From Streptomyces griseus (GTDB taxonomy: Bacteria; Actinomycetota; Actinomycetes; Streptomycetales; Streptomycetaceae), in NCBI RefSeq assembly GCF_001715295.1, contig NZ_MDKB01000002.1, forward strand, positions 618,499 through 682,498: a stretch of 64,000 nucleotides of DNA, in the 5' to 3' direction. The notes beneath the pieces are model-generated. The model saw nothing but the letters and a program-made list of their open reading frames with translations, did no database searches and was not told the DNA's origin. Both the position numbers and the translations under genes were made by a program. Of the stretch, positions 24,823 to 32,326 are shown piece after piece (position 1 is the first letter of the stretch; every line of letters starts with the position of its first letter).

Positions 24823-26421
24823 ATGTCTGATCTTCCCCGGAAGGCGGTCACCCGTACCGCGAAGCTGGCCGCGCTGCCGCTGGGCTTCGCCGGCCGTGCG
24901 ACCTGGGGGCTGGGCAAGCGCATCGGTGGCAGGTCGGCGGAGATCGTCGCCCGCGAGGTCCAGCAACGCACCGCCGACCAGCTCTTCAAGGTGCTGGGCG
25001 AGTTGAAGGGCGGTGCCATGAAGCTCGGTCAGGCGCTGTCCGTCTTCGAGTCCGCGCTACCCGAGGACGTCGCGGGACCTTATCGGGCGGCGCTGACCAA
25101 ACTCCAGGAGGCCGCGCCTCCCATGCCGTCCCGGACCGTCCACGGAGTCCTGGCGGAGCGGCTCGGTCCCGACTGGCGGGAGCTCTTCCTCTCGTTCGAC
25201 GACCGGCCCTCCGCCGCCGCGTCGATCGGCCAGGTCCACCGGGCGGTGTGGCACGACGGCCGGGACGTCGCCGTGAAGGTGCAGTACCCGGGCGCGGGTG
25301 AGGCGTTGCTCTCGGACCTGGCCCAACTCAGCCGCTTCGCACGGCTGCTCGGTCCTCTGGTTCCGGGAATGGACATCAAGCCGCTCATCACGGAGATGCG
25401 GGACCGGGTCTCCGAGGAGCTGGACTACGGGCTGGAGGCCATGGCCCAGCAGGAGCATTCCGCGGAGTTCCAGGACGACCCGGACGTGGTGATCCCCGGC
25501 GTGGTGCACCAGTGCGAGCAGGTGCTCGTGACGGAGTGGATCGACGGGATACCCCTGTCCGAGGTGATCTCGGACGGCACACCGGCCCAGCGGGACCGGG
25601 CGGGGCAGTTGCTGGCGCGCTTCCTCTTCTCCGGACCGGCGCGCACCGGTCTGCTGCACGCCGACCCGCACCCTGGCAACTTCCGCCTGCTGCCTCCCGC
25701 GAGCGCCGCTGCCCGCCCCGACCCGGACGCCGACGCCGATACCGACACCGCACAGGCCGGAGTCGATGCCGAAGCCGATGCCGGGACGGGTTCAGAGACA
25801 GAGGCAGAGAAAGAGACCCGATCCGAGGCCGGGACGGGTGCCGGCCCGGACGCCGACACTGACGCCGACCCCGATACCGACGCAGGGGCGGTGCACACGG
25901 AGGGCCTTGAGGAGGACGTGGACCGATGGCGCCTAGGGGTACTGGACTTCGGCACGGTGGACCGTCTGCCGGGAGGCTTGCCGCAGCCCATCGGCGACTC
26001 CCTGCGGATGACGCTGGACGGTGACGCCGACGCGGTCTACGCGATGCTCCGGGAAGAGGGCTTCGTCAAGGAGTCGGTCGAGCTCGATCCGGACGCCGTA
26101 CTTGACTACCTGCTCCCGATCATCGAGCCCGCGCAGGCACAGGAGTTCACTTTCACCCGCTCCTGGCTGCGCGGTCAGGCGGCCCGGATCGCGGACCCGC
26201 GATCCCCCGCACACCAGCTGGGCAAGCAGATGAATCTGCCCCCGTCCTACCTGCTGATACACCGGGTCACGCTGAGCACCATCGGTGTTCTGTGCCAGCT
26301 GGGCGCGACGGTCCGGCTACGGGAAGAACTGGAGGCCTGGCTGCCGGGCTTCGTCCAGGAGTACGAGCCTCAGGAGGAGTGGGCGGGCGAGCCGGAGAAG
26401 GAAGCGCCGGCCGGGGCCTGA
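24823..26421 (+). CDS. ABC1/UbiB (AarF) family atypical kinase with acidic insertion
   Basis: 532-residue member of the ABC1 kinase-like family. Family motifs are present: GGAMKLGQALS (the KxGQ loop), AAASIGQVHRA, the VAIK-equivalent VAVKVQYPG, the catalytic loop HADPHPGN (H279, N286) and the metal DFG (D375). Between the catalytic loop and DFG lie about 88 residues, where family members usually have 10-20; the extra stretch is Asp/Ala/Thr/Glu-rich. GGAGGAGC immediately before ATG 24823 fixes the start and excludes an upstream in-frame start. It begins 62 bases after the E1-like gene and is likely cotranscribed with it. Confidence 0.9.
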   Translation: MSDLPRKAVTRTAKLAALPLGFAGRATWGLGKRIGGRSAEIVAREVQQRTADQLFKVLGELKGGAMKLGQALSVFESALPEDVAGPYRAALTKLQEAAPPMPSRTVHGVLAERLGPDWRELFLSFDDRPSAAASIGQVHRAVWHDGRDVAVKVQYPGAGEALLSDLAQLSRFARLLGPLVPGMDIKPLITEMRDRVSEELDYGLEAMAQQEHSAEFQDDPDVVIPGVVHQCEQVLVTEWIDGIPLSEVISDGTPAQRDRAGQLLARFLFSGPARTGLLHADPHPGNFRLLPPASAAARPDPDADADTDTAQAGVDAEADAGTGSETEAEKETRSEAGTGAGPDADTDADPDTDAGAVHTEGLEEDVDRWRLGVLDFGTVDRLPGGLPQPIGDSLRMTLDGDADAVYAMLREEGFVKESVELDPDAVLDYLLPIIEPAQAQEFTFTRSWLRGQAARIADPRSPAHQLGKQMNLPPSYLLIHRVTLSTIGVLCQLGATVRLREELEAWLPGFVQEYEPQEEWAGEPEKEAPAGA

Positions 26422-26452
26422 GCCGTGTCGGCAGGATCCCGCGGGGCCGCCG

Positions 26453-26656
26453 TCACCACCAGGCGGAGTCGAGGCGGCTCTCGATCGATCGGATTTGGGC
26501 GAGTGAGCACGCGTCGCAGAAGTACTGCCGCCTGCCGTTCTCCACGGAGCAGACCCAGGTCGGCGGTGCGGTATCAGCGTCCGTGGTGATGCCGCAGCGG
26601 GCACAGGTCACGCGTTCGGCAGCCGCGTTCGCGGGCTGATGCCTCTCCTCGTCCAC
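26453..26656 (-). CDS. Small cysteine-rich (zinc-ribbon-like) protein
   Basis: About 67 residues with CARCG, a second half CSVENGRRQYFCDAC, and the tail IRSIESRLDSAWW. Two CxxC pairs plus a lone cysteine suggest a zinc ribbon. The N-terminus is uncertain: GTG 26656 is chosen because coding-like composition continues to it and GTTATC upstream could be a -10 for a leaderless transcript; an internal GTG just before TCARC is an alternative. Convergent with the ABC1 kinase gene. Function unknown. Confidence 0.7.
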   Translation of the reverse strand: MDEERHQPANAAAERVTCARCGITTDADTAPPTWVCSVENGRRQYFCDACSLAQIRSIESRLDSAWW

Positions 26657-26809
26657 CTGGCGACGATAACTCCGCCGGCCGCGGTCAGCACGGCACAACG
26701 CACTGCGGGACCGGTCGGTTCGGGACCGGCCCCGCGGGAGGGAGAGCGGCTGCGACAGGGCAGAGCGGTTGCCCCGGCGGTCAGCCGTGGTGCGGCGGTC
26801 GACGCACGG

Positions 26810-27073
26810 TCAGTGCATGACCGCCATCGCGAGCGCGCGGCGGGCGCGCATCGAAGCGCGCTCCGCCCGGCGCTGCATCCGCCGGGCGGCCACCAGGCGC
26901 ACAGCCTGCCGGTCCACCTCGGCTTCCCTCAGGCGATCGCGCATATGGGCACGTGCCAGGGCTTCTGGGATGAGTTGCATCTCGCGGGTCCTGTTCTGAC
27001 GCGAGTCGTTCGCGCCGATGATGGTGACGTCCGGGGTCGCGGAGCCGACGGGCTCCCTCGTGGGGGTGATCAT
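26810..27073 (-). CDS. Small Arg/Ala-rich helical protein
   Basis: 87 residues from ATG 27073; the C-terminal 56 (MQLIPEALARAH to ALAMAVMH) form a highly charged amphipathic helix with many Arg and Ala residues. I do not recognise a domain. The region upstream of the inner ATG (26980) still has strongly G/C-biased third positions (GANDSRQNRTRE), which favours the longer form, but the inner start has GGACC upstream and is also possible. It lies downstream of wblC on the same strand and may share its transcript. Confidence 0.55.
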   Translation of the reverse strand: MITPTREPVGSATPDVTIIGANDSRQNRTREMQLIPEALARAHMRDRLREAEVDRQAVRLVAARRMQRRAERASMRARRALAMAVMH

Positions 27074-27165
27074 GGGTGTCTGGTTCCGGGGGTCATGGGT
27101 GTGGGGACGATCGATGGTGCCGACGCGCTTCGTTCGTGTGGGGGACATGACCCCCAGGCCGGCGG

Positions 27166-27534
27166 TCACGCCGCGACCGGGTTCTTGCGCGGGCGCCCAC
27201 GGGGACGCTTGCGGGCGACGACGACGCCCTGGACGAAGAGCTCGCCGCCCCAGACGCCCCACGGCTCACGCCGCTCCTTGGCACCGGCGAGGCAGGCCTC
27301 GACGAGCGGGCAGGTCCGGCAGAGGGACTTGGCGTACTCGACATCGGCCGGCGACTCCGCGAAGAAGACCTCCGGGTCGTAGGAACGGCAGGGGACGGGC
27401 ACGCCGAGGTCGTCGATGGCGTCGTCGAGCGCGGTGAGCGTGGTGAGGGGGGTCAAGGTGGAGTCCTCCGTGAGGCCGGGCGGGGAGATCGCGTCGGAAG
27501 GCGGTACGGACGGGGCGTGCGTCTCGAGTTGCAC
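27166..27534 (-). CDS. wblC: WhiB-family Fe-S transcription factor WblC/WhiB7 (antibiotic response activator)
   Basis: 122-residue WhiB protein: an N-terminal spacer, cysteines in VPCRSYDPEVFF and SLCRTCPLVEACLAGA that ligate a 4Fe-4S cluster, the family turn EPWGVWGGE, and a C-terminal AT-hook RGRPRKN. The AT-hook plus EPWGVWGGE is the hallmark of WhiB7/WblC, which binds the principal sigma factor and activates genes for intrinsic resistance to translation-targeting drugs. Start GTG 27534 (VQLETHAPS) has GAGGA ten bases upstream. It is preceded by a long leader with a translated uORF and an intrinsic terminator, the arrangement known for conditional induction of whiB7. Confidence 0.95.
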   Translation of the reverse strand: MQLETHAPSVPPSDAISPPGLTEDSTLTPLTTLTALDDAIDDLGVPVPCRSYDPEVFFAESPADVEYAKSLCRTCPLVEACLAGAKERREPWGVWGGELFVQGVVVARKRPRGRPRKNPVAA

Positions 27535-27639
27535 GGTGGTGTTGTCCTCGTCTGGTCGTGCCGGCCGGTTGGCCGGTTGGCGGCTGGTACCAGGTCCTGC
27601 TGTCCCGAGGCTCCTTCGTCTCGTCTCATCCGTTCGGAC

Positions 27640-27682
27640 AAAACAAAAGGGCCGCGGATCCCGAGTGGGGTTCCGCGGCCCT
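27640..27682 (-). terminator. Intrinsic terminator (attenuator) in the wblC leader
   Basis: On the minus strand an 11-bp perfect stem (27672-27682 with 27648-27658) plus an inner CCC/GGG is followed at once by TTTTGTTTTG (27639-27648), a textbook intrinsic terminator and rare at this GC content. It lies about 105 bases before the wblC start codon and downstream of the uORF, so it must be read through for wblC expression. Confidence 0.9.
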
Positions 27683-27692
27683 GAAGGCGCCG

Positions 27693-27709
27693 GCCTGATC
27701 GAGTCAGGC
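27693..27709 (-). promoter_or_regulatory. Small hairpin overlapping the uORF stop codon
   Basis: GCCTGA - 5-base loop - TCAGGC forms a 6-bp stem containing the uORF TGA and ends ten bases before the terminator stem. A ribosome paused near the uORF end would open it; it could therefore be part of an alternative fold competing with the terminator. This is an inference from position. Confidence 0.4.
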
Positions 27710-28036
27710 TGGATCACTCCAGGGTTCAGGCCCACGGAAGGCCCACATCGTGTGGTGCTGCGTCGTCTTGTGCTGCTTCGCCCCCGCACCGGCTGCCGCA
27801 AAGGCATAGGCCTGGGCCTGTCCCTTCGCTACTGCTGCCGCCGGTGCCTCGGTCGGTCGCTCATTGCGGCGCTCCCGGACGGGCAGGCTCGCCGGGGACA
27901 GCGGGGCGACGGCGGGAACGCCGGACACACCGGTGCCACGGAGCGAGAGTTCCGGAGAGCAGGTGAGGCTGCCGAGCGAGCATGCGGAGGCGACCGAGGG
28001 ATCGGTCATTTTGATGGTGTTGATGATGCTGATCAC
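27704..28036 (-). CDS. Leader open reading frame (uORF) upstream of wblC
   Basis: 110-codon frame beginning GTG (28036) with GAGGAGG eight bases upstream, among the best ribosome binding sites in the window. The N-terminus reads VISIINTIKMTDPSV and the C-terminus ends HHTMWAFRGPEPWSDPA. It stops 21 bases before the terminator stem. No domain is recognised. Ribosome-dependent attenuation by a uORF is established for whiB7/wblC genes; the length here is unusual compared with the short mycobacterial uORF. The peptide itself may be irrelevant and translation the signal. Confidence 0.75.
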   Translation of the reverse strand: MISIINTIKMTDPSVASACSLGSLTCSPELSLRGTGVSGVPAVAPLSPASLPVRERRNERPTEAPAAAVAKGQAQAYAFAAAGAGAKQHKTTQHHTMWAFRGPEPWSDPA

Positions 28037-28150
28037 TGCAATCGCCTCCTCTCGGCGTCTCGGCAGATCCGGCCGGGCCGGTCCTGCGGTATTCGGATAA
28101 GTACAGCACGGGGCCAGGGCTCCGAAGAAGCCGCTGTTCCCGTGGTTAAG

Positions 28151-28190
28151 AACCTATGGTGATGACTGCTGCCCGCGCAAACTGTTTTTT
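28151..28190 (-). promoter_or_regulatory. Putative wblC promoter with A-tract upstream of -35
   Basis: On the minus strand, an A6 tract (28185-28190) lies four bases before TTGCGC (28175-28180), followed after 18 bases by TAGGTT (28151-28156). WhiB7 autoactivates through an AT-rich element placed just upstream of the -35, bound by its AT-hook; this arrangement fits. It would put transcription start near 28144, about 108 bases before the uORF. Confidence 0.5.
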
Positions 28191-28203
28191 CGCCGAGTTT
28201 TTC

Positions 28204-30426
28204 TCACACCTCGCCGGCCGGCTCCCCCGAAGCCTCACCCACTGGCCGACCTGCACAGATGGCCAGCACGTCAGCTCCGAACCGGGTCAGCTTCCGGTTA
28301 CCGACACCCGCGATGACGACGAGTTCGCGCTCGGTGCCCGGCACGGCCTCCGCGATCGCCATCAGTGTCTTGTCGGTGAACACGCAGTAGGCGGGCTGGC
28401 TGATCTCCCGCGCCCTCTCCGCACGCCACTGCCGCAGCCGCTCGTACAGCCCCTCGTCCATGTCGGAGGGGCAGTCCTCGCAGCGCATCAGCTTCATCTC
28501 GCCCGCCTCGGTGAGCGTCCGGCCGCAGACCCTGCACCGGACAGGGCCACGCCGTCCGGACCGGGCCGCCTGCTCCGTCCCGGTCGCCCCCGTGCCCGAA
28601 CCCGGGGCGCGGTCGATGCCTCCGCTTCCTCCGGATCCGCCTCGCGCACCGAGCGCCGGAGAACCCGGACGCAGACCGTTCAGGAAGCGGGTGGGCCGCC
28701 GGTTCCCCCGGCCGCCCGGCGAGCGGGACACCGCCCACGACAGCGACAGGTGGAAGCGGGCCCGGGTGACTCCCACGTACAGCAGCCTGCGTTCCTCCTC
28801 GACCTGTTCGTCGGTCTTGGCGTAGGCGATCGGCATCATGCCCTCGGCGAGCCCGACCAGGAACGTGGCGTCCCATTCCAGGCCCTTGGCCGAGTGCAGC
28901 GAGGCGAGCGTGACGCCCTGCACGGTGGGGGCGTGCTGGGCGGCGGCGCGTTCGTCGAGCTCCGCCACCAGATCGGAGAGCGTCGCACCCGGCCTGGCCT
29001 GCTCGAAGTCCTCGGCCAGTCGCACCAGCGCCGCGAGTGACTCCCAGCGGTCCCGCGCCGCGCCGGACCCGGAGGGGGGCTTGGACGTCCATCCTTTGGT
29101 GGAGAGCACGGCACGCACCTCGGACGGGAGGTCGTCGGCGCCGTCGAGCAGGGAGTCGTTGCTCCCCGCGCGAGCGGCACCGCGCAGGGCGACGCCCGCC
29201 TCCCGCACCTCGGCCCGGTCGAAGAAGCGCTCCGCGCCGCGCAGCTGGTAGGGCACGCCGGCGTCCGCGAGGGCCTGCTCGTAGACCTCGGACTGGGAAT
29301 TGACCCGGTAGAGCACGGCGATCTCACCGGCCGGCACCCCGGCGGCGATCAGCTCGCGGATGCGGCGGGCGGTGCCCTCGGCCTCGGCGGGCTCGTCCGG
29401 GTACTCCGTGTAGGAGGGCTCGGGTCCCCCGGCGCGCTGGGAGACGAGTTCGAGCCGGTGCTCTGCGGCCCTGCCGTGTGCCTGGCTCAGCAGCCCGTTG
29501 GCCAGATGCACCACCTGGGGCGTGGAGCGGTAGTCCCGCACCAGTTTGACGACCGTCGCGTTCGGGTGGCGGGTGCGGAAGTTCAGCAGGTGGTCGGGGG
29601 TGGCGCCGGTGAAGGAGTAGATCGTCTGCCCGACGTCGCCGACGACACAGAGACTGTCCCGGTCGCCGAGCCAGAGGTCGAGGAGCCGCTGCTGAAGAGG
29701 GCTCACGTCCTGGTACTCGTCGACGACGAAGTGCTGGTACTGGCGGCGCACGTGGTCGGCGATGTCGTGCCGGTCCTGGAGGATGCCGACGGTGAGGAGC
29801 AGCACGTCCTCGAAGTCGATCACCGAGCGGTCGCGCTTCAGCTGCTCGTACGTCCCGTAGATCTGGGAGAGCTCGGCCGGGTCGCGCGGGGCGTCGCGCT
29901 GGGTCTTCGCGACAGCCGCCGGATAGTCGGCGGGCACCGTCTGGGTGACCTTGGCCCACTCGATCTCGCTCGTGACATCGCGCAGCTCGTTGCGGTCGAG
30001 GCGGATCCCGCAGCGGGCCGCCGCCTCGGCGACCAGCTGGACCTTGCGCTCCACGAGACGGGGAAGCTCCCCACCGACCGCTTTCGGCCAGAAGTACTGG
30101 AGCTGGCGCAGGGCGGCGGAGTGGAACGTCCGGGCCTGCACACCGGTCGCGCCGAGCTGGCGCAGCCGTCCCCTCATCTCACCGGCCGCACGGTTGGTGA
30201 AGGTGACGGCGAGCACGGTGGCCGGCTGGAGTATCCCGGCCCGCACCCCGTACGCGATGCGATGGGTGATCGCGCGCGTCTTGCCCGTACCGGCGCCGGC
30301 CAGCACGCACACGGGACCGCCGAGGGCCACGGCGACCTCGCGCTGCTCCGGGTCGAGCCCGTCCAGCACGGCGTCCGCGGACTCGGGGACCTGTGGGAAA
30401 AGAGTGGAATGCGTTGCTGCTGTCAC
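28204..30426 (-). CDS. uvrD2: UvrD2-type ATP-dependent DNA helicase with HRDC domain
   Basis: 740-residue superfamily 1A helicase. Motifs: Walker A AGAGTGKTRAITHR, TFTNRAAGEM (Ia), VVDEYQDVSPLQQ (II), GDVGQTIYSFTGA (III), SAKGLEWDATFLVG (V) and LLYVGVTRAR (VI). The C-terminus carries a CRVCG/CEDC zinc element and an HRDC domain (LYERLRQWRAERAREIS onward), the architecture of actinobacterial UvrD2. Starts at ATG 30426. The wblC promoter lies within and just after its 3' end. Role in DNA repair and replication is inferred from the family. Confidence 0.95.
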   Translation of the reverse strand: MTAATHSTLFPQVPESADAVLDGLDPEQREVAVALGGPVCVLAGAGTGKTRAITHRIAYGVRAGILQPATVLAVTFTNRAAGEMRGRLRQLGATGVQARTFHSAALRQLQYFWPKAVGGELPRLVERKVQLVAEAAARCGIRLDRNELRDVTSEIEWAKVTQTVPADYPAAVAKTQRDAPRDPAELSQIYGTYEQLKRDRSVIDFEDVLLLTVGILQDRHDIADHVRRQYQHFVVDEYQDVSPLQQRLLDLWLGDRDSLCVVGDVGQTIYSFTGATPDHLLNFRTRHPNATVVKLVRDYRSTPQVVHLANGLLSQAHGRAAEHRLELVSQRAGGPEPSYTEYPDEPAEAEGTARRIRELIAAGVPAGEIAVLYRVNSQSEVYEQALADAGVPYQLRGAERFFDRAEVREAGVALRGAARAGSNDSLLDGADDLPSEVRAVLSTKGWTSKPPSGSGAARDRWESLAALVRLAEDFEQARPGATLSDLVAELDERAAAQHAPTVQGVTLASLHSAKGLEWDATFLVGLAEGMMPIAYAKTDEQVEEERRLLYVGVTRARFHLSLSWAVSRSPGGRGNRRPTRFLNGLRPGSPALGARGGSGGSGGIDRAPGSGTGATGTEQAARSGRRGPVRCRVCGRTLTEAGEMKLMRCEDCPSDMDEGLYERLRQWRAERAREISQPAYCVFTDKTLMAIAEAVPGTERELVVIAGVGNRKLTRFGADVLAICAGRPVGEASGEPAGEV

Positions 30427-30655
30427 CCCGCCATGCTGCCAGGTCGCCGGGGGCGGGCGCGGTGGTTGTCCACAGGCAATGCCGTTCGTCGTACCGGTCA
30501 GGGCCGGCCGGCAGGGCAGTGCGTACGGGAGAGCGGTACGGACAGGGAGACGCCGGCATCCCGTACGTGCCCGGGCGCACCCGCGGACGGCAGGTCACCG
30601 CAGGACGCCGGGCCGCCGGGCCGGCGCCAGGCGGCACGCGCCGGGGCACCGTGAC
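30427..30655. other. Upstream part of the uvrD2 - mycoredoxin divergent spacer
   Basis: The 336-base region 30427-30762 separates divergent uvrD2 and the mycoredoxin gene. Apart from the sigma-R type promoter annotated separately I see no gene; a loose GC-rich palindrome (CCGGGCC, around 30610) is the only other structure. Confidence 0.4.
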
Positions 30656-30682
30656 GGGAATGGGAGCCGGTCCGCGTACGTT
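30656..30682 (+). promoter_or_regulatory. Sigma-R (thiol-stress) type promoter for mycoredoxin
   Basis: GGGAAT at 30656-30661 and GTT at 30680-30682 are separated by exactly 18 bases, the full consensus for the Streptomyces disulfide-stress sigma factor SigR. It points into the mycoredoxin gene with a 5' leader of about 75 bases. The gene's role fits the SigR regulon. Confidence 0.8.
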
Positions 30683-30762
30683 CCCTCCATGCGGGACAGT
30701 GCGCGAGCCGTGCTGTCCCGCTCTTCTCCACGAGACGGACGAGACAAGGGAGCACGGACGAC

Positions 30763-31020
30763 ATGCCGGGCACTGTGACGATGTACAGCACCACGTGGTG
30801 CGGCTACTGCCGCCGGCTCAAGGGGCAGATGGACCGCGAAGGCATCGCGTACACCGAGGTCAACATCGAGCAGGACCCGGATTCGGCTGCTTTCGTCGAG
30901 AAGGCGAACGGCGGGAACCAGACGGTCCCGACCGTCCAGGTGGTTCCCTCCGGCGGTGGCTCCGAGGTCGTGATGACGAACCCGAGCCTTGCCCAGGTGA
31001 AGCAGGCGCTCGGCGTCTGA
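30763..31020 (+). CDS. mrx1: Mycoredoxin / glutaredoxin-like disulfide reductase
   Basis: 85-residue thioredoxin-fold protein with the active site CGYC (residues 13-16, in STTWCGYCRRL), cis-proline in TVPTVQV and the GGGSEVV turn. Size and CGYC match mycoredoxin-1, which reduces mycothiol mixed disulfides on proteins. AAGGGAGC lies about ten bases before ATG 30763. It is followed by a strong terminator, so it is monocistronic and controlled by the sigma-R type promoter upstream. Confidence 0.9.
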   Translation: MPGTVTMYSTTWCGYCRRLKGQMDREGIAYTEVNIEQDPDSAAFVEKANGGNQTVPTVQVVPSGGGSEVVMTNPSLAQVKQALGV

Positions 31021-31031
31021 CCCTCGCGGGA

Positions 31032-31070
31032 CAGGACCCCCGACCGGTCTGACGCCGGTCGGGGGTCCTG
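31032..31070 (+). terminator. Terminator hairpin after mycoredoxin
   Basis: Perfect 16-bp stem CAGGACCCCCGACCGG (31032-31047) with its complement at 31055-31070 and a 7-base loop, 11 bases after the mrx1 stop. Confidence 0.85.
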
Positions 31071-31236
31071 TGCGCCCCGGGGAGAGCGCAGCGGCAGGAC
31101 ACGGCCCGCCCTCGGCATCCACCGCCGTGGTGAGGCCGACCCCTGTACGCGCCCCGCAGGCGGAGAGAGAGTGAGCGCTCCACCTGGCGGCCGTCGCCGA
31201 CAGGAGCTCCGGGCGCGCGGTAGCGAAGCCGCAGGT

Positions 31237-32034
31237 TCAGAGCGCGAGCACGGGTCGAGTGGAGAAGTCCTCGAACAGGCCTTCACCGTCCGGGCCGTAC
31301 ACGAACTCGGCCATGGACGGATTGCGGTTGGCGGTGGCCAGCGGCAGCCATGCCAGCAGGTGGCCGTAGCCGCCGCAGACCGACTCGCCACCGTCTCCGC
31401 CGTGGACCGCTGTGACGTCGCTCGTCAGCTCCGTGCGGTAGGTGTCGTAGGCGATGCGCAGGCCGAAGGCGTTCGGCCCGCTCTGCGGGCCGGCGGGGAC
31501 TCCGTAGGGGACGCGGTCGAGGGGGCAGTCGTTCCCCCACCGGAACAGAGTGTCCGTACCCGCTCCACAAGCGTGCTCCCACTCGTCGGGGCTCGGCATC
31601 CGCAGGCCACGAGCCGCGAGAGCAGGTGGCATGTCAGCAGGCGGCTCGGTCAGGTTTTCGTCCTCCACGGCCATGAGCACGGTGGCCAGGACGACGCTCC
31701 GGCGTGGGCTGAGCACCTGTGCGAGGTGGGCCCGCAGGTCGGGTCCGTCACCGAAGCCCTGTTCCAGGCTCTCGGCGTAGTCGGCAGTCTGCTGCGGGGT
31801 CGGTTGCCAGCTGTCCAGGTCGAAGCCGAGGGACACCGGTCCTCCGGGTATCAGAGCGAATTCTCGCCCGCTCCGCTCGATCCGGACGCGATGGAGCGGG
31901 GCACCGAGGTGCTCCCTGGTCTCGACGAGGGCAACCCGGCCGTCCACCGAGTCGGCGGCCTCCTCGGCGACGCGGCGCGCGGCAGGCAGTTCGAAGGATC
32001 GCCACTGGTCGAACGTGAGATCGGCGAGAGTCAT
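31237..32034 (-). CDS. Degenerate FGE/sulfatase-modifying-factor-like protein
   Basis: 265-residue protein. The second half recalls the formylglycine-generating-enzyme fold: FALIPGGPVSLGFD, then RMPSPDEWEHACGAGTDTLFRWGND, PNAFGLRIAYDTYRTELTSD and GGDGGESVCGGYG, in the order of the FGE landmarks (RLPTEAEWE, NAFGLYDM, WEWTSD, RGGSW). The tryptophan-rich core and paired active-site cysteines of true FGE are not preserved, so it is probably not an active formylglycine enzyme. Start ATG 32034 (MTLADLTFDQW) is chosen over a longer frame with no homology. No clear operon partner. Confidence 0.6.
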   Translation of the reverse strand: MTLADLTFDQWRSFELPAARRVAEEAADSVDGRVALVETREHLGAPLHRVRIERSGREFALIPGGPVSLGFDLDSWQPTPQQTADYAESLEQGFGDGPDLRAHLAQVLSPRRSVVLATVLMAVEDENLTEPPADMPPALAARGLRMPSPDEWEHACGAGTDTLFRWGNDCPLDRVPYGVPAGPQSGPNAFGLRIAYDTYRTELTSDVTAVHGGDGGESVCGGYGHLLAWLPLATANRNPSMAEFVYGPDGEGLFEDFSTRPVLAL

Positions 32035-32326
32035 GGACCGCAGTGTGGCACGCAGGTCCGACACGGCTCGCGGCCACCGCACTCCGGAACTGCGCCGCGT
32101 TCGTGAAGCCTCGAGGAAAGCCCACACGGACACCGGCGGCGGGCGAGGCGCCGCCTTTCCTGGTTCGGCACGCACCTGTGTACGCCTGCCTCAGGCGTCC
32201 TCGCCGAGGTGGCGGTAGAGAGGGCGCGGGTGATCCCGAGCACCGCTTCCTGGCCATGGTGAGCACGTCAGCATCGACCACGGACGGGCCCCCGCCGGAG
32301 CGGGGGCTCCTCCGTGTCACGGGCGT

